DNA from: Candidatus Omnitrophota bacterium
Lineage (GTDB): Bacteria > Hinthialibacterota > Hinthialibacteria > Hinthialibacterales > JAKPRU01
Length of the DNA: 64,000 bases
NCBI GenBank assembly: GCA_029570205.1
Contig: JAKQSI010000021.1
Location: 58,872-122,871, forward strand
Direction of reading: 5' to 3'
A program made the position numbers and the translations under genes. This document shows, piece by piece, positions 25,124 through 33,968 of the stretch. A model generated the notes under the pieces. It searched no databases. It had not been told where the DNA came from and saw only the letters and a program-made list of their open reading frames with translations. Positions within the stretch are counted from its first letter, which is position 1, and each line of letters opens with the position of its first letter.

Positions 25124-26584
25124 TCACATCTCCGCCTCTCTCAAAATCTTGCGATACAGCTTCTCATACGCACGTGCTGCGGCAGTCCAGGAAAAATCCT
25201 GCGCCATCCCCCGCCGGACAATCTCGTTCCATCGCTGAGTCGTCCGGAATGCGGCAACCGCCCGGCTGACCGCATCCCTGAGCGCAGAAACGGAGGATTC
25301 CTCAAAAACAAATCCGTTTCCGTCCGGATTCTCATCGGCATCCCGAATGGTATCCGCCAGACCCCCTGTCTTTCGCACAATCGGCACAGTCCCGTATTTC
25401 AAACTGTACAATTGGGTCAATCCACAAGGCTCATACCGCGAGGGCATCAGAAACATGTCTGCGCCCGCCTGGATCAAGTGCGCCATCCGTTCATCATAGG
25501 CGATTCGCACACCGCAGACCCCTGAATTCTCTCGCGCAAGACGGCTCAGGGCCTCCTCCAGATTGAATTCGCCCGTCCCCAGAATCGTCAGCGCCACATC
25601 GTTCTTTAACAGGTCCGGTAAGGCTTCCACCAGAAGATCGATCCCCTTCTGGTAGGCCAATCTTGCGACTACGCCGATCAACGGCTTCGACAGACATTCG
25701 GGATTCAGTCCGAACTGTCGGATCAATTCCTTCTTGTTCACGGCTTTGCCCTGGCTTACCGTTTCAGCGCTGTAGTTTCGTTCGATGAACGTATCCAATT
25801 CCGGATTCCACTTGCTGTAATCCACACCATTGACAATTCCGCACAAACGCGAGGCGCGTTTGCGCAAAATCCCATTCAATCCGCAACCGAATTCCTCGGT
25901 TTGTATCTCTACGCTGTATGCCTGGCTGACCGTCGAAAGGTAGTCCGCATGAACCAGGGCGCCTTTTAACAGGCTGATCTGTCCCCAGAATTCCACACCG
26001 TCGATATGAAACTGGTCCCAGCCGATCCCGGCTATGGCAATTTGCTCCGCGGGAAACAAACCCTGATAGGCCAGGTTGTGAATAGTGAAAAGCGTTTTCA
26101 GATTCGCCAGCTTGGGGTGCTGATTGAATTCTGTCTTAATGAGCAACGGGATGAGTCCGGTCTGCCAATCGTTGCAATGAACAATATCCGGCGTCCAGGA
26201 TGAGTTCTCCAGCAACCGAAGAACTCCCCGACAAAAGAATGAAAAGCGGGCAAGATTGTCCGGGTATCCGCGCCCCTCGACATCATACAACCCTTCTCGA
26301 TTGAAATACGCATCCTGCGCAATCAGGTATACCGGCACTCTGCTGCCGGGCAGGATGGTTTTTTCCACGGCTCCATCAACCGGTTCCGAACCGATCAGAA
26401 TTGTTATTGGCCCGACCGGTTCCGTCACAAATCCGCCCTCCGTAACCGCACGATACTTCGGCATACATACCGCTACTTCATGGCCGAATTGCTCCAGAAT
26501 CGGGGGCAAAGATCCGGCTACATCTGCCAGACCGCCCGTCTTGGCCAGTGGCGCAACTTCTGACGATACAATTAAAATCCTCAT
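25124..26584 (-). CDS. glgA: Glycogen synthase GlgA
   Basis: GlgA transfers glucose from ADP-glucose to the growing alpha-1,4-glucan. The protein has 486 residues, standard for bacterial GT5 enzymes. It carries the N-terminal ADP-glucose loop EVAPLAKTGGLADVAGSLP (KTGGL at about 15-19), the HNLAYQGLFP segment near 165, PLIGVVARLAYQKGIDLL near 300 and the C-terminal donor motif SRYEPCGLTQLYSLKYGTVP with KTGGLADTI near 385-410. The GH57 gene follows, suggesting a small glycogen operon. No glgC or glgP is in the window. Confidence 0.94.
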   Translation of the reverse strand: MRILIVSSEVAPLAKTGGLADVAGSLPPILEQFGHEVAVCMPKYRAVTEGGFVTEPVGPITILIGSEPVDGAVEKTILPGSRVPVYLIAQDAYFNREGLYDVEGRGYPDNLARFSFFCRGVLRLLENSSWTPDIVHCNDWQTGLIPLLIKTEFNQHPKLANLKTLFTIHNLAYQGLFPAEQIAIAGIGWDQFHIDGVEFWGQISLLKGALVHADYLSTVSQAYSVEIQTEEFGCGLNGILRKRASRLCGIVNGVDYSKWNPELDTFIERNYSAETVSQGKAVNKKELIRQFGLNPECLSKPLIGVVARLAYQKGIDLLVEALPDLLKNDVALTILGTGEFNLEEALSRLARENSGVCGVRIAYDERMAHLIQAGADMFLMPSRYEPCGLTQLYSLKYGTVPIVRKTGGLADTIRDADENPDGNGFVFEESSVSALRDAVSRAVAAFRTTQRWNEIVRRGMAQDFSWTAAARAYEKLYRKILREAEM

Positions 26585-26776
26585 CCGGTTCCATTCCTCC
26601 CGCTTCGATCAGAATGACCTTACACTAATTTAGCCCCTGTAAATTCAAAAACAAAGGCGGTTGCTGATGTTCAGCAACTGAAATATCGCTGCACAATATC
26701 TTTGTCTGTTATGTCACCATGCCACCACCCGATGGCCTGTACCAGCTCCCTCCGGTGGCAATGTCATTAAGTCAAG

Positions 26777-26805
26777 GCCGTAGGGAGCCTCGCCCTCCCC
26801 AACGG
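26777..26805. repeat. Short dispersed-type repeat between glgA and the large glycosidase
   Basis: GGCCGTAGGGAGCCTCGCCC followed by TCCCC. The GTAGGGAGGC/GAGGCTCCCTAC style is often seen as an intergenic repeat in uncultured bacteria. Only one copy is seen in this window, so the assignment rests on general appearance. Confidence 0.3.
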
Positions 26806-26833
26806 AATAGTATTACCTCCGGCGGAATTATCG

Positions 26834-26869
26834 CATTGGTCCCATGCGTCCCGTTTGGCCTATTCGATT
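26834..26869 (+). repeat. 9-bp-period array (fifth locus)
   Basis: Units CATTGGTCC, CATGCGTCC, CGTTTGGCC and TATTCGATT in phase, seven bases from the stop of the minus-strand glycosidase gene. Confidence 0.7.
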
Positions 26870-26875
26870 TCCCCA

Positions 26876-29800
26876 TTACAACCTCAACTGTGCTGTCAGT
26901 CTCCTCACAACTTCCGCTTCCCGTCCATTTTCGCTGAGAATCAAAATGCAGCCGGCCCGGTCTGCATCAATCGGGATGATTAATCGCCCTTCGGTCCGCT
27001 CCGGTTCGAATTTCTCGCATGTTTTCCAGCGCCTGTCCTCATATTCGCCGACCACAACCACAGGTTGCTGAAACCCGTGCTCGTACAGCTCCAAATCCCC
27101 CTCGTCCACTGGAAAAACAACCAATTCTGATGTCTCAAAGATCGATTTCATTCCTATGGAACAAAGCATAATCCCGCCTCCGGATCGCAGAATCCGCTTC
27201 CCATCAATCCGCAACTCCCCGCTGCCTTCATAGACCAGCCACTTCCCGGCAGGTGTCCGGAAGAACAGCGCGCCTCGCCGCCCCGACAGCGAAAAGGACA
27301 CAGTCGATGTTCCCAGGTTTGCGGTGTACTCCAAAGGTGTCTTGTCATCCACCATCCGGAAAAATACATGAGATTCGCCGCGTCGGTCCTTCGCTCGGAA
27401 CGCATGAACCTGCGGATCATCCGGCGTGATCTGATTCCGCTCAATGGAGGCTCCTGATATCGCAGCCCGGTACGGCAACGGGCCTTGGAGTCGACTCGGA
27501 TAAATCTCGGCGGGCCAGGGAACAAAATGAACCGTGCCGGATCCGACCGATGCCGTCACCCCGGCGGGAGTCCCCGCGCTTTCCGGATAGTCCAGCGGCA
27601 AATGCTCCGGCGGCGGAGCAAGCCCCAATCGTTGATAGCGTTCCAGGCGGCTCCGCTGCCGATTCCGGTCGTAGGCAATATCCCCGGAGAAATAGACAGT
27701 CCCACCCTTTTCCATGAACTGACAGACCTTCTCGAATGTCTCGTCCAGCGGGCAATAGGGAATCGGCCACACGAGAAGCTTCGCTTCTTTCGGCAACTTC
27801 GCGAGATCCCATTCATTGATCGTTCCAAAATCCACATGTTCCGAAAAAAGCCATTCGGCGGCGTTCATCACGCCATCGGTCACCTGACTTGACTGCCCTC
27901 CCATCCGGTGTGAATCGGGGACCAGCAAAAACACTTCCGGTTGCCGATCAAACGGCCTCAAGAAGGAAGTGAACAAAGCCATGTTCCGATACACCTTCGC
28001 CCAATCCTTATCTACGCCGTCCTGGCGATAGGTCAATCCCCACTGAAATTCGCAGTCGGGCATGTCCTTCAGGCACCAATTCAGTATGAACCCGGCCCCC
28101 ATCCCTAATGCCTCGTGCGCCACCGTGATATATCGGTCCACCGATGGCTCGACGAATAATCCTTCCTGGCCTTTCACACGGGCATCATGCGCCTCCTGAG
28201 CGCCGAATTCTCCCAGCGTGAAAGACTTTCCCTCGAATCGCCGGTCGGACAACTTCAGGGATGCCGGAAAACCGTCCACCGGGCCGTAATAGTGCATATT
28301 CGCAAAATCCTGGTGTTCCAGCGAAAGAAGTTTCTCCGCGCTCTGATAGTCCGGCAGAAACCCCACCGTGGCCAATGCCTTTGGGTTGCCTTCCTTGATA
28401 CCGGCTGCATTTTCCGCAATCCACCGGTTCAGGATCTCCGTGCGGAACAGGTTTACATCCAAACGACGCACATTGCTCCAGGAATCGGGCGTGTCGTTCA
28501 AGGGAACTGCGCCCAGGGAGGCTTCCGGCGGGGATTCTTTCCATGCTGCTTTCAATGCTTCGTCTGTGCCGTAAGTCTTACGCAGATATTCATTCCAGAG
28601 AACCTGCATTTCGGGTGTCTGGGGGAGGCCGATATTCGGTTCATTCTGAATATCGAAAATGATTCCCGGTTCTTTCGCGTAGCGGCTCGCCCAGAATCGA
28701 TTCCATTCCCTCTGCGCTTTCAATTCTTCGTCCGCCAGTTCCTCCTCCAGCCAGTCGTGAAGAGACAGAAACAACACCACGCCTTCGCTCTGGCAGGCAT
28801 GTACAAGCGCATCCGTTTCATCTACCAGACGCGCCGGCGGTGGAACCTTCAAATCCAGGGAACTATGCTGCCTCACTCCTTCGTATCCCCTCGCTGCGAA
28901 AGGGGAAAAATGCAGCACACGCAAAACTCTTAATCCATGGTCTCGCATCCATCGCAGGTCATGCCTCCACACCGCCGGGTTGTCCAGCGGTGAGAACCAG
29001 ACCTCTCCGGTATGATTGGTCCCAAACAGGAAATACGGTCGCCCTTCCAATACAAAGCGATTCGCGCGGAAATCCACAACGGATGCCGTGGGACTCTCAT
29101 CCCTTGGAGCCACAACCACACCGCCATAAATGGAATCAATCACCTTCTCATTCTGTACCAGATCCACATGGAACACGCCGCCGGTCTGAGCCAGACGGTT
29201 GGAGTTGACCGCGTCCCATGTAAATCCCTGCACACCACCGGGGGCCAGTGTAATCTCCTTATTGTCGACTCTCCGCCTCGACAGCATCAGATACAGTTGG
29301 CCTGTAAACGGCTCCGAACCGAAATTCGCGGCGGTAACATGCACTGCGGTCGTGGTTCCTGTGGCGCAATACACCGGATTGCACGCGGTGTGTACTAGAA
29401 ATACCCGCCGTCGGAGTATCTGAATCGTATCGATCAGCACATCCCGCAGCGGACTGTCTTTTTGAGTGAAATAATCCTGATTTGTGATCCCCGAAAAGGC
29501 CCAGGCCGAGCCTTTAAACGGCCCTTCATGATGAAACATTACCGCCAGCGCGCTTCCCCGCGACCGCCCATAGCGGTCCTGTGCATCCAACAGCGAAATC
29601 CACCGAGCGTAGTTCACCGGAAAAACCGGATTGTTGCTGCCGGTCATGGCTGTGGCAGCAAAGCCTTCCAGGCCGGTTTCCAGGTCGATTTTCCGCTCCA
29701 ACTGATATTGATCCCGTCGTGTCACAATACGCCGGACTCGTTGAAACAGGTAAGTCGGATCGAAAATCGGGATCTGGTCGGGGCGCAACGCCATCGTGTC

Positions 29801-30307
29801 TCCGGGCGTCCCATATCGACCCGAAAGTCGCTCCTCCGGCAGAATCTCTTTCTTCTCGACCCACTTGTCTCCCTCTCGCACACACAAATGATCGAACGCA
29901 TACCCGCCCAAACTGATAAAACATCCGCCTGACTTCAAGTAGTTCAGAAACGACTGTCTTGCAGCCAGGGGAAAAAACGAACCGTTCGGCAAAATAAGAA
30001 TATCGAAACGGGCCGGAGTAAAACTCTTAGAGTCCTGGATTTGAAATCCATCCACCATTACGGACTGGATTCCCTGGTCCTTCAGGAAAGGCGACAAATC
30101 GAATGGCTCACCTTTAGAGGGTGTCTCAGGAAAACTCCCCGTCAAAATCCCCACCGCCGGCTCCGCCCCAACCGTCAATCTTACAGCCGTAACCATTACC
30201 ATGCCCATGAAAAGACCACACAACCAGGCCATTCCGGGTCTCAATCTCCCTCTCTCCACACTTGGAGAGGGGGCGGCGGGGTGAGGATTATACCAGCCTT
30301 TCATCAT
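26876..30307 (-). CDS. Very large secreted clan-A glycosidase-like protein
   Basis: An 1143-residue secreted protein. A hydrophobic signal helix ([19 protein letters not shown]) ends near VGAEP. Residues about 50-160 look like a class-I glutamine amidotransferase/ThuA-type fold ([20 protein letters not shown]). Then come a beta-rich region and a (beta/alpha)8 barrel of GH clan A from about 400: [20 protein letters not shown], the acid/base motif [10 protein letters not shown] near 552, and a candidate nucleophile in TLGEFGAQE near 697. A second GATase-like segment ([17 protein letters not shown]) lies near 840, as in GH42-type beta-galactosidases. The ATG at 30307 overlaps aspS (ATGA); the 25 residues before the signal helix come from a palindromic repeat, so ATG 30232 may be the older start. 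Confidence 0.75.
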   Translation of the reverse strand: MMKGWYNPHPAAPSPSVERGRLRPGMAWLCGLFMGMVMVTAVRLTVGAEPAVGILTGSFPETPSKGEPFDLSPFLKDQGIQSVMVDGFQIQDSKSFTPARFDILILPNGSFFPLAARQSFLNYLKSGGCFISLGGYAFDHLCVREGDKWVEKKEILPEERLSGRYGTPGDTMALRPDQIPIFDPTYLFQRVRRIVTRRDQYQLERKIDLETGLEGFAATAMTGSNNPVFPVNYARWISLLDAQDRYGRSRGSALAVMFHHEGPFKGSAWAFSGITNQDYFTQKDSPLRDVLIDTIQILRRRVFLVHTACNPVYCATGTTTAVHVTAANFGSEPFTGQLYLMLSRRRVDNKEITLAPGGVQGFTWDAVNSNRLAQTGGVFHVDLVQNEKVIDSIYGGVVVAPRDESPTASVVDFRANRFVLEGRPYFLFGTNHTGEVWFSPLDNPAVWRHDLRWMRDHGLRVLRVLHFSPFAARGYEGVRQHSSLDLKVPPPARLVDETDALVHACQSEGVVLFLSLHDWLEEELADEELKAQREWNRFWASRYAKEPGIIFDIQNEPNIGLPQTPEMQVLWNEYLRKTYGTDEALKAAWKESPPEASLGAVPLNDTPDSWSNVRRLDVNLFRTEILNRWIAENAAGIKEGNPKALATVGFLPDYQSAEKLLSLEHQDFANMHYYGPVDGFPASLKLSDRRFEGKSFTLGEFGAQEAHDARVKGQEGLFVEPSVDRYITVAHEALGMGAGFILNWCLKDMPDCEFQWGLTYRQDGVDKDWAKVYRNMALFTSFLRPFDRQPEVFLLVPDSHRMGGQSSQVTDGVMNAAEWLFSEHVDFGTINEWDLAKLPKEAKLLVWPIPYCPLDETFEKVCQFMEKGGTVYFSGDIAYDRNRQRSRLERYQRLGLAPPPEHLPLDYPESAGTPAGVTASVGSGTVHFVPWPAEIYPSRLQGPLPYRAAISGASIERNQITPDDPQVHAFRAKDRRGESHVFFRMVDDKTPLEYTANLGTSTVSFSLSGRRGALFFRTPAGKWLVYEGSGELRIDGKRILRSGGGIMLCSIGMKSIFETSELVVFPVDEGDLELYEHGFQQPVVVVGEYEDRRWKTCEKFEPERTEGRLIIPIDADRAGCILILSENGREAEVVRRLTAQLRL
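30245..30287 (+). repeat. Palindromic repeat at the start of the large glycosidase
   Basis: TCTCCCTCTCTCCACACTTG followed by GAGAGGGGGCGGCGGGGTGAG. A C-rich arm faces a G-rich arm across a short loop. It encodes the N-terminal extension of the overlapping gene. Confidence 0.5.
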
Positions 30308-32124
30308 CCTTCCTTCGGCAAATTCAACTGAATATAAAGCTCATCCAGCTGTCGTTGGCTGACCGTACTGGGCGCCCCGGAACAAAGATCCTGGGCGCGC
30401 TGATTCTTCGGGAACGCGGTAATTTCCCGCAGGTTGTTTTCATCGGCGTAAATCATCACAATCCGGTCCACCCCAGGCGCAATCCCGCCGTGAGGCGGCG
30501 CTCCGTATGAAAAGGCGCGGATCATGTGCCCGAACTTCGCGTCCACTTCCTCCTTGCTGTACCCGGCCATCGAAAACGCCTTGTACATAATATCCGGGCG
30601 ATGGTTTCGGATCGCACCGGAGGAAAGCTCAATCCCATTGCAGACAATATCATACTGAAAGGCCACGATGTCCAGCGGATCTTGCGTTTCCAACTCTTCC
30701 AATCCTCCCTGCGGCATCGAGAAAGGATTGTGCGAAAAATCGATCTTTTTCTCTTCTTCGTTGTACTCGAACATCGGAAAGTCGACAATCCAGCAGAAGG
30801 CCAGCGTGTTCTCTTTCCCCTTCAGCAATTCGAGATGTCGCGCGAGTCGCAGGCGAACATCGCCCATCAGGGCGCACGTCTCCGACCATTTCCCCGCGCT
30901 GAAAAAAACCGAGTCACCTGTCTTCACGCCCAATCGCTCGATCAGTCCCTCTCGTTCTTTCTCGGAGAGGAACTTGGCAATCGGACCGTCGATGCGATCC
31001 CCTCGAAACAGCAGATACGCAAGTCCTTTCACCCCTTTGCTTCGCGCAAAATCCTCCATGCCGTCATACCAGGATCGACTTTCCTTAACTCCCCCGGGCA
31101 ACCGGATCGCCTTGATCGCGCCCCCGCTCTTCACCGTCTTCGCAAAAATATTCAATTGGCATTCCCGAAAAATGTCCGATACATCCCGGATTTCCAGATC
31201 AAACCGAATATCCGGCTTATCCGATCCGTACCGATCCATCACCTCGCGATAGGTGAATCGGGGGAACGGACTCTCCTGGATATTCTTCTCGGAAATCGCC
31301 GGTGTCATCTCCGTAAAAAGTCCCTCCACTACATCAAAAACATCCTCCTGTGTGCAGAACGACATCTCCAAATCCAATTGATAGAACTCACCCGGTGACC
31401 GATCCGCGCGGGCATCCTCATCCCGAAAACACGGAGCAATTTGAAAATATCGGTCAAAACCGGACACCATCAACAATTGTTTGAACTGCTGGGGCGCTTG
31501 CGGAAGCGCATAGAACTTCCCCGGATTCAGCCGGCTCGGTACCAGAAAATCCCTTGCGCCCTCCGGGGAACTGTTCGCCAGAATCGGGGTCTGGATTTCC
31601 AGGAATCCCCGACGGTGCATGTAGTCCCGGATATACCGGATTACCTTGTCCCGGTATACGATGTTCCGGTGCAGACGCTCTCGCCGAAGGTCCAGGAATC
31701 GCCAGATCAAACGCAGTTCCTCATTGGTTTTCTCTTCATCGGCAATGGAGAAGGGAACCTGCTGGGCAGCAGATTCCACCTGCACAAGATCCACCCAGAC
31801 CTCCACGTCCCCCGTCGGCAGCGCGGGATTGACTGTTTCATCGCTTCGACGCATTACCATGCCCTTTACGGTAAGGACACTCTCCACACGAACCTCTTGC
31901 GCAATATGGAAATTCTCCCGGTTCCGGTCAAAATGAAACACGATCTGGGTGATCCCAAAATGATCCCGCAAATCAATGAAAATCAACTGTCCGTGATCCC
32001 GTTTCCTGTGAACCCAACCCGAAAGCGTTACATTCTGATTCTCATTCTTCAGCCGAAGCTCTCCGCATGTGTGGGTTCGATATGGGTGTGTAGGGTCTCC
32101 CTGTTTGGGTGTAGAACGACTCAT
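30304..32124 (-). CDS. aspS: Aspartyl-tRNA synthetase AspS
   Basis: A class II aminoacyl-tRNA synthetase of 606 residues, the usual length of the bacterial type with a GAD insertion. Visible parts: the N-terminal OB-fold anticodon domain ([20 protein letters not shown]), motif 1/2 region [20 protein letters not shown] with [19 protein letters not shown] near 195-235, the insertion domain (about 285-420), and motif 3 [17 protein letters not shown] near 545. Whether it is discriminating or also charges tRNA-Asn depends on residues I cannot verify; no gatCAB is in the window. Its stop overlaps the downstream glycosidase start by four bases. Confidence 0.96.
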   Translation of the reverse strand: MSRSTPKQGDPTHPYRTHTCGELRLKNENQNVTLSGWVHRKRDHGQLIFIDLRDHFGITQIVFHFDRNRENFHIAQEVRVESVLTVKGMVMRRSDETVNPALPTGDVEVWVDLVQVESAAQQVPFSIADEEKTNEELRLIWRFLDLRRERLHRNIVYRDKVIRYIRDYMHRRGFLEIQTPILANSSPEGARDFLVPSRLNPGKFYALPQAPQQFKQLLMVSGFDRYFQIAPCFRDEDARADRSPGEFYQLDLEMSFCTQEDVFDVVEGLFTEMTPAISEKNIQESPFPRFTYREVMDRYGSDKPDIRFDLEIRDVSDIFRECQLNIFAKTVKSGGAIKAIRLPGGVKESRSWYDGMEDFARSKGVKGLAYLLFRGDRIDGPIAKFLSEKEREGLIERLGVKTGDSVFFSAGKWSETCALMGDVRLRLARHLELLKGKENTLAFCWIVDFPMFEYNEEEKKIDFSHNPFSMPQGGLEELETQDPLDIVAFQYDIVCNGIELSSGAIRNHRPDIMYKAFSMAGYSKEEVDAKFGHMIRAFSYGAPPHGGIAPGVDRIVMIYADENNLREITAFPKNQRAQDLCSGAPSTVSQRQLDELYIQLNLPKEG

Positions 32125-32349
32125 CTTTAATCATGTCCTCGATTCATTTTCGAATACTCAATTCATAAATAATCACAAAACTATATTATCGCATGATATT
32201 CCTTGATAATCGCGGGATGTGGAGATTTTCATATTATCCTCCCAGCGAAAACGGGCTATCTCCGTTCATTTCTCTTCAGCTCTGTCGCTTTTCTGACGAT
32301 ACCTGATTTGTAACTGATTTCATTTCGCTCGATATACGAGGGAGGTTAA

Positions 32350-32535
32350 ATGATGACGATCCAATGCTGCAAATGCCACAAGGTGAAAAGTGGCAACAAG
32401 TGGCTCAAGCCAATTTCGCGTACCCTGCCGACAGAAATGGTTACTCATACCTACTGTCCATCTTGCTTTGATGAAACTCTCCATGAGATTCGCTTTGTTT
32501 CACAATGTGCAGACAAGGCGGTGGCAATTGCCTGA
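32350..32535 (+). CDS. Small zinc-ribbon-like protein
   Basis: A 61-residue protein with two Cys pairs, CCKC near residues 6-9 and CPSC near 36-39, separated by about 27 residues and preceded by HTY, consistent with a treble-clef or zinc-ribbon knuckle. A GGAGG ribosome-binding site lies 6 bases before the ATG. Small proteins with this layout occur next to signalling genes in many bacteria, but no partner gene is adjacent here: aspS is divergent and the GT4 gene convergent. Function is unknown. Confidence 0.6.
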   Translation: MMTIQCCKCHKVKSGNKWLKPISRTLPTEMVTHTYCPSCFDETLHEIRFVSQCADKAVAIA

Positions 32536-32582
32536 TCTGTTCACTTTCCATAAGTTACGCGAACTGGCCTCATGCTCACTGT

Positions 32583-32627
32583 GAAAGAGAAGCCGGTGCC
32601 CGCTAAGCGGACATCGACCTCTCTTTC
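32583..32627 (+). ncRNA. Possible structured RNA element (hairpin A)
   Basis: GAAAGAGA (32583-32590) pairs with TCTCTTTC (32620-32627) and encloses a smaller CCGC-TAA-GCGG stem at 32600-32610. It follows the small zinc-ribbon gene and precedes hairpin B. I do not recognise it as a known riboswitch. It could be part of a 3' UTR or a small RNA. Confidence 0.35.
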
Positions 32628-32664
32628 CTGTTTCCGCACCAGGCTTGAGGCTAGGGTTACCATA

Positions 32665-32698
32665 GAAAGCGCCGGGGCAGCAATGCTCCGGCGCTTTC
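32665..32698. terminator. Strong hairpin with GCAA tetraloop (hairpin B)
   Basis: A 15-base stem (GAAAGCGCCGGGGCA against TGCTCCGGCGCTTTC, one G-T wobble) closes a GCAA loop of the GNRA class. It lies between the convergent ends of the small zinc-ribbon gene and the minus-strand GT4 gene, where a bidirectional terminator would be expected. Neither side has a clear U tract, so it may be a Rho-independent variant, an RNA-stability element, or a small RNA end. Confidence 0.5.
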
Positions 32699-32700
32699 CA

Positions 32701-32767
32701 CATCGGACCGGATATGTCCCTTCATAGGTTGTATCGGTCCTATACGTCTTATTTGTTGGTTCTTATT
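32701..32767 (+). repeat. 9-bp-period array (sixth locus)
   Basis: Units CATCGGACC, TATGTCCCT, TATCGGTCC, TATACGTCT, TATTTGTTG and GTTCTTATT, with one slip. It abuts, and slightly overlaps, the 3' end of the minus-strand GT4 gene. Confidence 0.65.
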
Positions 32768-33878
32768 TCCCCCCAATTCCCCTATACACCTCCAACGTCT
32801 GCTCCGCAGTTCTTTTCCAGGAAAACTGCCCCGCCCGGGCCAACGCTTTCTCTCGCCACTCAGGCAAATCCCCCCGTTTCCACCACTCCGCCATTCGATT
32901 CTCCCATGCGGATGAATCGCACGGGTCCAGCAGCAATCCTCCATCCCCAACCACTTCCGGCAAAGACCCGCGATCCGAACAAATCACTGCTGTCCCACAA
33001 CTCATCGCTTCCAGCGGCGGAAATCCGAATCCCTCGAACAGGGAAGGAAACACAAAGAACCGACTCCCGCAATAATATCGACGCAGTTCCTCATTGCTCT
33101 CCACGTAGCCGATAAACCGAATGCGGTCTCCCAATCCCAACTCCCTTTCCGTCGCGAAAATACTCTCATACAGCCATCCTTTCTTGCCGATAAGCACGAG
33201 GTCCCCATCAATGTGTCCCTTTCGCGCACAATTAGCGTATGCCCTCAGAAGGAACGGGATATTCTTTCGTGGTTCCAGTGTGCCCACACAAAGGATGTAA
33301 TCCCGCTCCAGGTTGTTTTGCTTGCGAAACCAGCGAATCTCGTCCGGAACTTCAATGGGCACAAATGCGGGATCCGCAGCCAACAGCGTGGCAGTAATTT
33401 TCAATGGCTCAATACCTAGAGTCCGTATGATATCAGCCTTTGTAAACTCTGAATTTGCAAGGACATGCGTCGATTGGCGAATCAGTCTGGGAACGGTATA
33501 ATTCCACAGTAACCTGGTTGCCCAATCCTTGTGTTCCGGGAAATGCGCGAATGCCAGATCGTGTACCGTAATGATTCCCTTTCCCCTGTACCATAGTGGC
33601 ATCCCGATGGATGCCGTGTGAAACAAATCGACCGGCCGGTTGTGCAATTGCAGTCGTAATAAAGTTTGTGCCCACAATGTGGTACTGGGAATGGGGATCA
33701 CATCCGAAGAGAATCGACCAGACAGCCCCAAGTCAGGTAGGATTTTGTTTGAATAAACTGTGTACCGTTCGTCGCCGGGGAGCGAATCCAAGGCCTTCAA
33801 CAGGCGGGAGAGATAGAACCCGATTCCCGCCCGTTTTGCGGTCAAACACGACCCATCGATTCCGATGTGCAGCGCCAT
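32763..33878 (-). CDS. GT4-family glycosyltransferase (mannosyltransferase-like)
   Basis: A 371-residue GT-B enzyme closely similar in design to the one at 2606. It begins IGIDGSCLTAKRAGIGFYLS (glycine loop), then IITVHDLAFAHFPEHK near 100, LCVGTLEPRKNIPFLLRAY near 195, and donor site SLFEGFGFPPLEAMSCGTAV with RGSLPEVVGDGGLLLDP near 275-310. It is the last gene of a minus-strand cluster headed by tetR. In that setting it may glycosylate the product of the upstream methyltransferase/ATP-grasp gene, or belong to general envelope glycan synthesis. Both are inference. Confidence 0.86.
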   Translation of the reverse strand: MALHIGIDGSCLTAKRAGIGFYLSRLLKALDSLPGDERYTVYSNKILPDLGLSGRFSSDVIPIPSTTLWAQTLLRLQLHNRPVDLFHTASIGMPLWYRGKGIITVHDLAFAHFPEHKDWATRLLWNYTVPRLIRQSTHVLANSEFTKADIIRTLGIEPLKITATLLAADPAFVPIEVPDEIRWFRKQNNLERDYILCVGTLEPRKNIPFLLRAYANCARKGHIDGDLVLIGKKGWLYESIFATERELGLGDRIRFIGYVESNEELRRYYCGSRFFVFPSLFEGFGFPPLEAMSCGTAVICSDRGSLPEVVGDGGLLLDPCDSSAWENRMAEWWKRGDLPEWREKALARAGQFSWKRTAEQTLEVYRGIGGK

Positions 33879-33927
33879 CAGTCGTTGTCCTGTAAGGTCG
33901 GAAAATTATAGGCAGGCCGGATCCGAA

Positions 33928-33952
33928 GGGGCGGATCATGGAGACCCGCCCC
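33928..33952. repeat. GGGGCGG...CCGCCCC inverted repeat
   Basis: Seven-base arms GGGGCGG (33928-33934) and CCGCCCC (33946-33952) enclose ATCATGGAGAC. It lies in the gap between the methyltransferase/ATP-grasp gene and the GT4 gene. It could attenuate the distal gene or simply be a dispersed repeat. Confidence 0.45.
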
Positions 33953-33968
33953 AACATCCTGCTCATTC

